DNA from: Branchiostoma floridae
Lineage: Eukaryota; Chordata; Leptocardii; Amphioxiformes; Branchiostomatidae
Assembly (NCBI RefSeq): GCF_000003815.2
Contig: NW_023365764.1
Span: 133,061-197,060, forward strand
Direction: 5' to 3'
Length of the DNA: 64,000 nucleotides
In this document: in pieces, positions 29,701 to 43,074 of the stretch
How positions within the stretch are numbered: the stretch's first letter is position 1
Layout of the letters: each line of letters begins with the position of its first letter
The notes under the pieces: model-generated
Seen by the model: only the letters and a program-made list of their open reading frames with translations
What the model was told of the DNA's origin: nothing
The model's database searches: none
Translations under genes and position numbers: made by a program

Positions 29701-32700
29701 ATATCAAAGGTAAGATATTTCAACATTTAATATGAAATGAATCTCTAACAAGAAATGTTTACAATGCATTTATGTACTGCAGATGTATATATTTTTATCC
29801 AGCATTTGCTTTGAACACGGCAAAAAAAGGACAACTGACAAAGAGCCAGCAAAACAAAAGCATAGAATAAACAGCTACATTTGGAAGGAAACTGACCATG
29901 GCTGTGTCTATATCTTTTTTCCATACTTAACTTAACATCATCCCTTATATGTAGCACCTTGCTAGGAAAGTCCCAAATATACGCGCTTTAAAGACTGTAT
30001 CATTTTTACCTTGTACTGTAAAATCATATCTACGATATGATAATAATTTCCTCGTATTTGCACCTGACAGAACTGGAGTAAGAGCAGCACGGTTGAGCCA
30101 CCATTTTCTGCCATAGAAGTCCACTTGAATGATGCGCTTTTTAACCTTCCGTACAATACCAGTCTTTCCGATGTTCTAGAGTGGGTAAAGAAACTGCCTG
30201 TAAAAAAACTATTCGTCACCAATATCTCACATTTATATTAGACAGCGATGCGAACATATGCATTGATACAACCTGATAAATAAAATCATGATGCTTTTGA
30301 ATAAAAACAACATCAGAATCAGAATCATACGTGTTTTCAGGTGACCATATTAGATGTCTAAGGGAAATGTGTAAGAGTGGTGCATGCGTCTTTATATTCC
30401 GCCAGCTTCCTTAAAGGAACTGACCTGCATAGTTTTGCATAACGATAAAGATCTAGGATCAAGGAGGTTGAACATACGATTCGCATATCTTCGTTGTACC
30501 CTCCATGCCCTTCTTGCAATTTCCTTAGCGTATCCTCGTCGTTTATCATCCTCACAAGGCTTCCTTTCTTCATTACTTCTGATTCAGCAGAGATCTTAGT
30601 TAGGCATCCAGGAACCAAGCACCATCTAGTTGAAAAGAAATATATATATATTGTTGGTCATTGCTGTCAGTCTTCTGCCATCTGAAATCGTGAATAATGA
30701 TTTTTTGCGGGGGAAGAAAGGACATCATGATAACGGGAAATTACGGTTATTCATTAAAGAACAGCAGGTGAGATGATATTGACTGTTATAAGATTTCAGA
30801 CCTTGGTGTTAATCACAATACTAAATATACTTCAGTCCAACGCAGAAACAAACAGACGACTTGTTCATTCAATTATGTAGGAGAGACAGTGCGGTTCCTT
30901 ACATGACCCTACATAAATTTACGACGTGTAGTATATAGCATAGTATATTATATTATAGTATAGTATAGTATGATATATTATAATATAGTGTAGTATAGTA
31001 TAGTATAGTATAGTATAGTATAGTATAGTATAATATAGTATAATATAGTATAGTTAAGTATAAATAAAATACAACACGGTGTATTCCGTATCACCCGAGG
31101 TACCAGCCCTCTGTCGGGTGATCCGACCCGCGGGATGGCTGGGACCGAGGGTGATGCGGAATACACCGTGTTGTATTTTATTTATGCCATGCCCACCTGA
31201 GAAACCCCATGTTTTGATGCGAAATGTGCCAGAAGTTGAACAAATTTGGTGCCATCGAACAAAAAGCGGTACAACAGCAATGTTCCAACGTCCGAATCAG
31301 GTATTCGAATTGCCAACCGTGCCACACTCGGCCAGCTCGAAATGGCTCGATTTACTCGAAGGAAGCATGTGTGATGTAACTTTCGAACCTGTGTGATACG
31401 GAAGTTATCACACGGTCCGGAACACCCGTATCGAACGTTTTCGCGTCACAGGTATGACATAAAGTATAGTATAGTATAGCATAGTATATCATAGTATAGA
31501 AAAAATTGAATTAAACCTATATCAACCAAGTGAAAAATTAAAGTCAAATTACATTGTTCCAGTCGAGAATTTCACCTGTGCACCCTTCTTTGTCAGACCA
31601 GTCACTGTGCCGGGAACACCAACCACCTAGCAAAGATAATTTAAAATCATGTATTCGCAAGTAAATAGTCATTCCAATCAAGTGGAATAAATTACTGAAA
31701 CCAGGTATGCGGGATACTTCGCCAAATTATGATTCGTACATGTAACGGTGTGCTACAAATATGTTTCCTCAATGTAAATTAACAAGTTAGTTTGAATCTT
31801 ATAATCCTATAATCTTGCAACCGTTTCTCATCACCAAATGACTCACTGTTTGTATATCTTCAACCTGTACAAATTGACTTCGCTTTAATACCTGGGACAC
31901 TAAGCATCAATTCACAAAGTTGTAATCAGACTAATGGTTTTGATAAGATTCAACAACATGTCTTGGTCGAAGGCGAACCATCTGATATCTCAAAGAAAGG
32001 TAGGACATTTGTTTTACAGGTCACTCAAAGAATGATAGCTACAAAGACCAAAGCAACGTGATGCTCAACAGAACAAAATATGCTATGTTATCTCACGCCT
32101 ATGGCCGGTCCAAAAACCTTGTTTGAACGTTTTAAATGTCTACGAAATGATATCATATGGATAACATTTTGTTGATACGTTCCCTTGGCTTGAACTTCCC
32201 CTGTCCCTGCCCCATTGAAGATCTAAGCTAAAAGTACCCGGTTCTCTCCGTCTGTCCAGACACAAAACTCGCCAAGTGTCTGTCATAGGATCCACGAAAT
32301 ATTCCAGAAAATCTACTTCAGCGCAGAAATACCAAAACTTTCATATGACGTGTCCGATGACCGGGTCAATATCATGAATATGCAAACCGAGCCGGCTTCA
32401 AGCCACATTTGCGTTCATACTAGAATCGCGAGTCGCACGAGCCACATCGAAACCACCTTTCAGAGGTGGATCGTGATTAAGTCGGCTTTAATGTGACTTC
32501 GACCGTTCATACTAGCCACATGAATCCCGCTTCGGTGATTGCATTGGGCTCGAAATCCGATTAGGCGAGCTTAGTATGAATGGGGTCAAATGATTTAGCA
32601 TGTTGTCCCCTATATGAATCTATCATTGTTGAATTATTGATATTCTTTGCCTTAAATTATCACTCAAGTCAAAACAGTTTGCGAACCAACAAAACAACTG

Positions 32701-35700
32701 ATGTTTTATACCTCTGGTTTGGAAAGAAATGATAACAGTTACTTTTTGCAATTTCGAAATGTCCTTAATTTGTTTGAATGTTTGTAAAATAGCCATGCAA
32801 CCAAAATAGTTATCCCATACCATTAGAATGACATTCTCCTGACATAAGAATGACATTCTCCTAAGGTAATAACTGACAATCACCATCCGAACGTTACATT
32901 TGATTAGCCTACCTTTGAAAGAATCAACCCATGATGAGTGAGTACCCATCCTTATCATACTCATACAAGTAACCGATTATTAAAATTTCTAACCTGAAGC
33001 ATGCCCTTGTGCCATCCAACTTCACCCTTGTTCTGCAAAATCTGAAACGTATCAGCATCCAAGTCCACCTTTACTTCATCTCCCTTCCTCAACTCCTCCT
33101 TGCATAGCCCTGTGACAACTGCAGAAAAGCAAAAAAGATTAATGTAACATTATCATATTAAGTATACAATAAGTATGCGATCTATGCAGGTAATTTTCTT
33201 TCATTCCCAGCAGTCTATGATTGTAGGCATAATACTATGACAACTTCTAGGCACTCCTTATAATCTGTTATCGTCAGGTATGCATAGGGGTCGTCAGCAT
33301 TGTTTTGACTTGAGTACGACTTTTACAATTCAGGGCGATACGCGGATATATTGAAACATGTGAATGAGGCAAACGCAAACCTCGCCTCTCTTGAAACAAC
33401 AGTTCGCTGACCAATTTCCCCTCCAACATGATACGACGAGACGAAGGCAACCTTTTAAAAACATATCCGTATTGCCTATCATGCAACGTATTGTGAATAT
33501 TTGTTTTGATCGTTAGAGCGACGAACAAATATTTGTAGATATGTTGCCTGAAGAAGGAATAGAAATTCTCAAGTCTCACCTGTTAGTTCACTGTCCTCAG
33601 AGTTGCTGCTTTCTCCAGCACATTTTCGACAAATGCCACAAAGTTCACAACCCCCATCTCTCTGTAAACACCCACAAGTGCTGCATAAAAAATATCATGG
33701 AAGACAAAATTTTACTCTTGTGTGAAAGACAGTGTTATTAATAGTAAAAATTGTTTTCACCCAAGTGTCGATAGATGACAATGACGTGTCCGCTTGCGTA
33801 CATTTATTTCTTTATGATGTCAAAGTTAAAAATAAATCTTGTTTAGTAACCTTCAAATCATGCTCATGCCCTTTTTTTCTAGGGAAAAAAAACAAACATG
33901 TTTAAAGAAACCAACCTTCCAACTGGACGATGTGGCGTCCTCGTCATAATACATTTATTGCCCCTGGATGTGCATTCTTCACATTGCTTGCAGATTTTGG
34001 AGTACCCTCTGCTCCAGCGATGAATACCGCGTTCACACATTTCTACAAATCGGCAAATTTATTGCCTCTTAGTCGTAGTCGGTCATCAATAGATGTGTTA
34101 ACGTATGAAAGTACAATGTATACTGAGATATAATATTTCTAATCAACTTTCGGTTTCATGTTCAATGCAACACGTTCAATGCAAAATGTTCGACAAATGT
34201 CCAGAGGTCATCTGGGAAAGGGATGATGAATTCAGAAGAATTGTTTGAAGAAGGGGTCTCCGAAATTTTTAATTTCATAAGCAAAGCTTGGAACAAAAGA
34301 AGAAGGCTATTATACACATGAATACACAACCTATCCACTTATATACAACTGTTATTGTTATTATGTTTTCCTTATATTCTGTATATATTCTGCTCTGTTC
34401 AGTTCTACGAAATCTTGGTTTGATGGTTTTGATTTATGTGATTATGATATGATATCTGCTCTGTTATTCAATTTAGATATCATGTTCCTACCTATGTTCA
34501 CGTATGCGTTATGTTGCATGTGTCCTATAAGCCCACGTGGAGTGGGCGTTTTAATGCATGACACGTCAATAAAATTCATTCATTCATACATCGAATGGAA
34601 AGGCAGAGTAAATCTATTGTACTTTTTTTACAAACAGTGTTGCCGAAACAACTGAAGATTCCCAAGATCTAAAGTTAAAGAGATGAAGAGCCAATAACTA
34701 ATATTGTAAGAACATAAGGTTTAGATTGAATATGATTGTCTTAAAAGATGGCTGTGGAATAATAAGCCAATGGAATGACATTATTTGCATACATAGCATT
34801 GTGAGAAAACCGTATGCTTGTTGGTGATGGTGTATGCTTACATGCAGTCATGAAACCCTAATTTCCAGAAGAACGTGAGAAGATGGCCAATCATACCGTG
34901 ATGATTTACAGATATTTTTTTCTGTTATTCTTTTACCTCCTTTACCCGGAATCTTCTCAACGGCTTTACGACTGAACATCACGCTTTTCCCGTCAATCCT
35001 TACTGAAATGTCTCCACTGGGAACAGCAACTGTCTCCACCCTTCCGACCTTTCCCAGAAACTGCGAAAAAGGTAAAACAAATGTGCATTTTCTGGTGCAA
35101 TTTAACAGACCTTTCATTGTAAAACATATCAGCTCTTACATGTTCATCATCACAAAGAAGCAATAAGTAGAATCCATAGAATCCACAGTAGATTACAGTT
35201 CTTGTGCTAGTAGATTACAGTTCTTGACATTGCATATACGTATAATGTAGGTTATTCTTTTGTTGTGACCTGCGCTTAACCCATAGGGTATATTGGTCTT
35301 AATTAAGCCATCTATTATCGTCCATCATGCTTTCCTGCTTCACACTGCATCTACATAATCTGCTGCTATGCATCATAAATGGACGTCATGACATTTTATG
35401 CAACATACCTTCTCAATGTCATCATCAATCCCGCGTTCCTTTTGCAGACTCCTAACTTTAGCAAGGTCCGTTCCGGTTTTTACCAAGTCACCTTCTTGTA
35501 TGACTTCTAGGTTTTCAACACCCTTTTCAATCTTTTGCAAGGTTGCAGGATTCAGGACCCACCTGTATCGAAACAGATAAACTTCGTGATTAAAGTTTCT
35601 ACTACTGTAAAGGTTTGATACCCGTTAAGTATTCTATTTCTGAAATGCATATTCAATGAGATCCATTTTCTGTACCCAGGGTCCTCAATAACCATAAACC

Positions 35701-38700
35701 AATATAGATGCTCCCTGCTGAACTGTGCCAGGAGGTTTGAAAGCTGAATTGACCCTCTAGACCACATAAACTAATTAGAAGTCATGGGGAGTCCAGCCAG
35801 TGTCTGGTGCCAGGAACAAATGGGTGGTATTGAATGAATGAATGAATGAATGAATGAATGAATGAATGAATGAATGAATGAATGAATGAATGAATGAATG
35901 AATGAAAGACCTTTATTGTACATTCATGCCTCGACGGGCTAGGTACAGGTCACTGATAACAGACATAACTGATAACAGACATAACAAACATTTGCAAAAA
36001 CAACAAGATACAATTACCTAGCTGAAGGTACTAAGCTAACAGGATGGTCGACATCTTCTCGCTTCTTTGTACTGGTGTAGATATAGGAACAGATAATGTT
36101 TGATATACAGGGTTTGTCTGGGCGCATCAAAAATAGAATTCGTTGCATTAAGATGTTCAAAATATGGGAGCTACATAAGGTTGAAAGTTATTAGCATATT
36201 AACTGTCAGATCTGTTTGATAAATTTTCTCCACTATTTGTCAACAAAATACTGTCAAACAAAGCAAAATGACACATAAGCGTGCTGCAAGGCTAAAGAAA
36301 CCATATCATATTTTACAACGTTAGGTTTGAAGGAAGAAATATTCAAACCAGGCTTAAAGATTCAAAATGTTGGCCAGATTTCCTGTTCCTTTGAATTTAG
36401 TGTAGACATACATGACATTGTACACTCTTTCCTGCACTGTCTTTCTCTCTACCTTTGTCTGAATTACTGAATGTCAGCATCATTGCTATTTGGTGTCTGC
36501 CATTCAGCAGCTATTTTGGGTCTTGTTTTCAAATAAGAGCTGTAATCATCATTGAAGAATTTAAGATTAGTGTCCCTGTCAAATTTGTGCTTCTTTTCCA
36601 GTAGTTATGAGCTTTCTATTGGCGTTTGCGCGTCTACAAATATAACTTGTAATCGTGGCGCCTTCTTTGCGATGGGAGAGACTAGAAATAATTCACCACT
36701 GGCAACAAGGGTATAATCTCTCAGTGCCCCAATGTTTCCCTTCCAGGCTGGGCTTAGTGGGTCTGTAGTCATTACTGCGCATTATTTCTGTTTAGGTATT
36801 AGAGAAAGCTTACAAATTTACTTTTTATGTGCGACCAAACTAAACTCTTTATCTACCTGTGACTACCTGTGTATGTATTAGCCCTGCTCCAGCACCCATG
36901 TTCATTGTATGAGAGCCTGTTGCAGACTGAACCCTATAGTTTACGTTAGCCGAATTTATTTGGTGATTTTATAGTACCACCTTGGTCTTTAAACGGATCA
37001 GCATTCGACATAATTTTCGTTACAATGTCATATGAATGCAAACACATTATGCTGTGCAAGCAGTGCACCAATATTTATCCAGCTTCACTTACTTTTGGTC
37101 AATTTCTGGAAAGTATACGGCAGCATCGTTGTTGCCATCGATTTCCGTGACCTTCCCGACCTTTTCCTGTTCCTGTAGGTCAATAACAAAGGAACATTAC
37201 AATAAACAGACACCTGCTACACATCACATCAGAGCATAGTACGTAAATGCATCATGTGCTCCACCCTATTTCCAACCAAGCAGTCTTTACTGTTGTGACA
37301 GTCACATTTATTATGGGGGGGGCACTATTTTGCAAAAATGCAGTTTTTGATGAAATACGCCCCTAGAAATATGGAGACGGTCCATCTGAATATGAAAATG
37401 TAAAAATTTTGTAAATATGTGATTGCTAACCCCCCCTGTACATGCCCCCTGAAGTTTTTTAAGTACACAATGTACTGAACTAGTATAACGCTATCCTACC
37501 AAACATGCTTAATGCATAAAATTGTACTTTAGCATCATTGGCAGGAAATTTGACTTCAGGAGAGATCATTGTGGATATCTGAACCTCCAAATGCATTTCC
37601 CATGCAAATATGGACTGTTCCAAGTCAACCCCATGGCAAAAATGGACTGGTCCAAACTCCAAATTGGACGAAACGGGCTACAGGTATGTCATAGAATAGG
37701 CAAAACTTGTGGTCATATAGAATTCTATGACTTTCAAATTTTGAAATTATGTACTGTAACTAGGGGTGTTTACCAGTATACGGTGTACCGGTACAGAACA
37801 GTTTTTTTCGTATTGGACCGGTCAGGAAAAAACGGACCTGAAAAAATTCAGTAGACAGGATGTTGGACTGATTGAAAAATGAACAGATTATATATGACCA
37901 GGCATTGACATGTTTTGAGACTTACCTGTGCGTCGAAGAAAATAACAGGATTGAAGTATAGTATAGTATAGTCTGTAGTCATTTCTACCAATTTTTACAC
38001 TCAATCGCACAGAGGCAGTTAGCCTTGTAGGATTTTAAAATGCCTGTGGTACTCAAATACTCTGCAATACAGATTTCTTTGTAGCAAAATGGATCATTGT
38101 TTTGAGTATCAGAAGTTTTCACATATTGAATCAGGTCCAGGTTCAGATCCGGACCTCTGGACCTGAACCGGACCAGGACCTGAATTTTCTGGAACGGGTT
38201 CCACCCCTATCAGGCACCCCTGTACTGTAACTTATGTTTTATCCTATCAAGAAATAAATACTTAAATGCATGTAGTTGGGGGGAAAGTGATGTTCCAACT
38301 GCTACCTGGATTTAAAATTACGACTTATGTTGCACCAACCAAAATGCATTTTAAAGTGTACAAGTAGGTATTTCGAGCACTGTTGCTGCAGGTTAAGGAT
38401 GCAGCCTTCGGGTTTATCTCTAAGGAGAGGTTTCAACAGACAAGGAAAGAAGAAGTCTGTAGTGCCATTGTCCAAGTGGTAACCACAATTACCAATCTGA
38501 AGTTACAAGGGTACTGAAAAAGAGAAGAGAACCTGGATCGTTTAGACAGTACAGTAGAGAAGTCAGGGAAGGAGGCAGGATACCAGAGATTCTGATAGCT
38601 TGGTAGAAAAATGAAGAGGAGCTTAAGAAGCAAGGGCTCGATGATAAAGAGATTGCAAACATTGCTGTTGATTGGAAGAGAGACAAAGACTTACAAACCA

Positions 38701-41700
38701 TGAATAAATAAAGGTTCAAACACACAAACACAACCCTGAAAACCCAAAATGGATCTTTCACATCAGCAGCAGACGTTATGTAAGTGTAAAGCTGGCCCAA
38801 CTCAAGAACACAGCACTGTCGCTACTGATAACCACGAAAACTCCATCTGCGATAAACCTAAAATTGTACTTGAACAATGTTACACGCCATTGACACCATC
38901 TGCAATGAGTATAAATTTGACTATTATTCTTTTGATTCTGTTTTAAATAGATGTACCGATAAAACATTGTTGAAATTCAGTATCACAGGCATCTTGCTTA
39001 CAATGAGAGATATCAGGGCTCGAAATACTACCTGCTTATGCAGGTTAGTGCAGGCAGGTAAAATTGGAGCTGTGCAGGTATTTCTGGTGCCTACCTGTAC
39101 CTAACCTGCACTGGTCCCAAATACACAAAATGTACTAGGTTTTATACATAAACGTCATATGATGTAGGTGCACGTGGATTATTAGCTGCATTGAATGTTA
39201 CCACTACCACCTATTAAGTAATAGGTAGGCACCAGAAATACCTGCACAGCTCCAATTATACCTGCACTAACCTGTATATACCCAGTACATGGACCAGTGC
39301 AGGTTAGGTGCAGGTTGACACCAGAAATGCCTGCACAGCTACAATTTTACCTGCCTGCACTAACCTGCATAAGCAGGTAGTATTTCGAGTCCTGATATCT
39401 CTCATTGTTATTCTGTAGAAAAGAAAAAATAGCAATGGTTCCTGAACAATTTTAGTATGATCTATACTTCCTAAATTCAGAGTGGTTCAGGTAAAATTTG
39501 TCTGGTGCAAGCTATTTTCAATGTTACCTGCACCAGTGCAGGTATGCAGAAAAAGTATTTCGAACCTTGGAAATAGTATGTACATGTGCAAGGGGAGAGC
39601 TTAGGAATCAGTCAACTGTTGCTTTTCTGTCCATACCCCTACACAGTCTGGTTTTAAGCTTGACAAAAACTTGTGTTTTTGCAACCTTGAAACAATGTTT
39701 CTCTTTTAAGTTGCCCAATTCCTTGGCATTGAGTTTCTGAAAATTGTACCACTATTCTTGTGACGTTAAAGACACTTTGTTGTTGATTTGGGTACTCTTT
39801 ATTATTCTCAGCAATTGTCGAATAACTGTCCTACCGTGACACCCCTGTTTTTGGCCAAATAATGGGAATTCGCCCCAAGGCTTGTTGCCCTGTTGCCATC
39901 ACAACCAAGAATATTAAGCCCAAACATGATAGAAAGGTATCTTGGGGTGTAATGTATCATTTAATCACACAAAATGTGCAAAAAGAACAGAAGTAATGTA
40001 GTCAGTGCTTGCAGACCTTAGCAACACCACACAAGTACATGGCGAGGGGGTATCCAAACTTCAGGGGGTATGTGCAAGGGGGTTAGATTTTTACAATTGC
40101 CTGAATTTTGTGATTTCTGTGTTTAGATAGATCATCTCCATATTTTAGAATGCGTATTTTAAAAAATTGGTACAAATCCCCCCCCCCCCCCCCCCACTTT
40201 TAAATTCTCAGATATCGCGAGATATACGTTTTCGCCTCTCTGAATGCTAACGTTAGAACCTCTTATGGATGTTTGATGTTCGCACCCCGCCTTTGATGTA
40301 TTGTAGTTTATGTCATTCTTGGGCCGTATGACACGGGCTTCGAAGTTGTATCACACGGGTTCCATCGAATAATTCGATCGTACTCCGCGCGGTCGAAAAT
40401 GCGAATACATATGTACCTGATTCGGACGTTGGGGTTGCTGCTCTTACAATTTTTGGTCGAGTACACCCAATTTTCTTGACGTCTTGCTCAGTTTGCATAG
40501 AAACATATGTTTTCTCAGGATATGGCATGAATAAAATACAAAACGATGTATTCCTCATCACCCTCGGTCCCAGCCCTCCCCGTGACGTGTCGACCTTCGG
40601 CCGTCTGGCGATCCGACCCGCGATCGGACTTGTACATCGGGTGTTTCGGAATACACCGTGTTGTATTCTTTATTTATATCATACCGGTCTTTACGTTCAA
40701 TATCGGTGTTCCGACCATATGCGGTAGACCATCGAGTTTTTGTTGAAATCAGCATTAGTTTGCTGTAATAAAAATCCGACTCTAATGATCTCAAAGTGTG
40801 TAGTTGTTCCACTATTAAACATACAATGTGTACTCGGTCCACTTAAACATTCCCGAGAATCGTCATACACTTACACACACCGTGCACTCGGTCCACTGAG
40901 AGATTTCCAAGAACCGTACACTTACACACACCGTGCACTCGGTCCACTGAGAGATTTCCAAGAACCGTACACTTACACACACCGTGCACTCGGTCCACTG
41001 AGAGATTTCCAAGAACCGTACACTTACACACACCGTGTACTCGCTTCACGGAAAGATTCCTGACCACTAAAAAGATTCCCGAGAATCTTACACAAACTGT
41101 CGATTCCAAAGAATCACACATTCGAACGGTTGCCGACATCACCCGAAGTTTGCCGAACACCGACTTCCGAACGCTTTGGTGTTAGAAACAATAAGTTATC
41201 TTTATGTAGTTAAGTTAGCCCCTAGGCGGTTCATCGGTTCGAGCAGCGATTCGCGAACGCGTTCGAGCCAACTGCGAAACTGTTCTACTCCCGTCGGCCT
41301 TTGCGCGAACTATCCCCGTGATTTAGAACAGAACGGCGCCACTTCTCACTATGACGGCACAGCAGACCAAGCCGCGTACACAATGCGTCTTTCAAGTTCA
41401 GCATGCTTTTTTATCATTTGATTCAATGGACTGAGTGCACAGTGCGGTTGTACTGTATACAGTGTGTGTTGAGTAATTACGTACAAAAAAGTAACAGCGA
41501 TTTCGACAAAAACTCGATGGCCTATCGCCCATGTTCCGGTCGGTCCGTATTCCAATCGCCCATGTTCCGACCGGTCCGTATTCCATATTATGTCATACCT
41601 GTGACGCGAAAACGTTCGATACGGGTGTGTTCCGGACCGGATGATAACTTTCCGTACGGCCCGGGGTTATCATACGGGCAACATTCGAATAAATCGAACT

Positions 41701-43020
41701 GTTTCGAGTGGGCCGAGTACGACGCCATCGAAAGTTCGAATACCTGATTCGGACGTTGGAACATTACTGTTGCGAAGCCGCTGACGAAAATTCGACTAAC
41801 TGTTGTTGAAAGAAACTGGCACGCCGTCGCTTATTGAACGAAACTGGCACGCAGTCGCTTATTGAACGAAACTGGCACGCCGTCGTTTCTTGGTCGAATA
41901 GAGGAATGAAGCTGTTAACGCGATGTGCATTAATGTCAGGACATTTGCCCTTTTTTCGATAAACTTGAGTTTCCTCGGGTCAGCATGATATGAATAAAAT
42001 ACAACACGGAATGGTCCGTGCGATACTATTCTCCAAGCGGAGGTTTTACCAGTTTTAGGCATTTTTGTTTCTTCTGTTATTTTTAGTACCGTTTTCTTTA
42101 TGTCTGTGGGCCTGCTTGGAGAGTAGAGCGATACGGAAAACCACGCGTGTTTTATTCTATATTTATATCATTTCACAAGACAGTATACAATTCAGATCAT
42201 AAACGATTAAGCGGTTTTTCAATTTGTGCATGTTATGCAAATCAGTTTCTCATTTGAATATTTGGTATATTTGTACATTTATTGGACCCTGTTATTGAAA
42301 CAACAATTGAATTATACTACATTTTTCTCACTGATTAAATCCTCATTTGCATAACATTATTAACATCTTTGCCTAAGCTACCTGCATGCCTAAAATGATG
42401 GGATCCGTCGTTCCTTCTGCAGGTATCCTCTTTTAATAAAGACAAAAACGCCCCTGCAGTTCCAAAATTGAATTTTAGGGGATTGAAACTTGCCCCACTA
42501 TGTCATGATGCTAAAACTTATCTACCACCCAAATAGTAAGTACCATATCATGTCCGGGACAAGAGATACATTAAAAATGATCTGATATAATATTCTCATA
42601 TTAATAATGCAAATGAACTCCTATTTTCCATAATTATTATTTTGTTTTGTTTTGTACAACATTGTCTAAGGTACCTATATACAAAAAAAAAAACACATGA
42701 AAATCCGGCGTCCCCTTCATGAGTTATCTTGCCCCTGCTATCCCACAACTAGCCGCTAGGGGGTCCTAACTCATGTGACTTCTTCCTGAGCACAAGAGCT
42801 ATCTAACAGAATCATGACCACAGTTTCAGAACACGAGATAGCGAAACCAGAATTTGAACTGCAGTGCCAAGAAAAGCCGCTAGGGAGCAAAAACTAATCA
42901 TTTTCAGCTTGCATCACACCCCACCTGCACACTGAGTATGAAACCAACCAATCCAGCCGTTCTTGAGATATCTTGTTCACACACACACACACACACTCAC
43001 ACACACACACGCACACACAC

Positions 43021-43074
<54 letters not shown>

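Noticed and set aside
38300-38720. Possible coding exon around 38.4 kb (lysine-rich reading)
   Set aside because: Frames break quickly, no splice pair fits the host phases, and no domain is visible.
40740-41160. ORFs of 105-107 codons on both strands
   Set aside because: Both are products of the 51-bp minisatellite whose unit is a multiple of three; no domain and no splice context.
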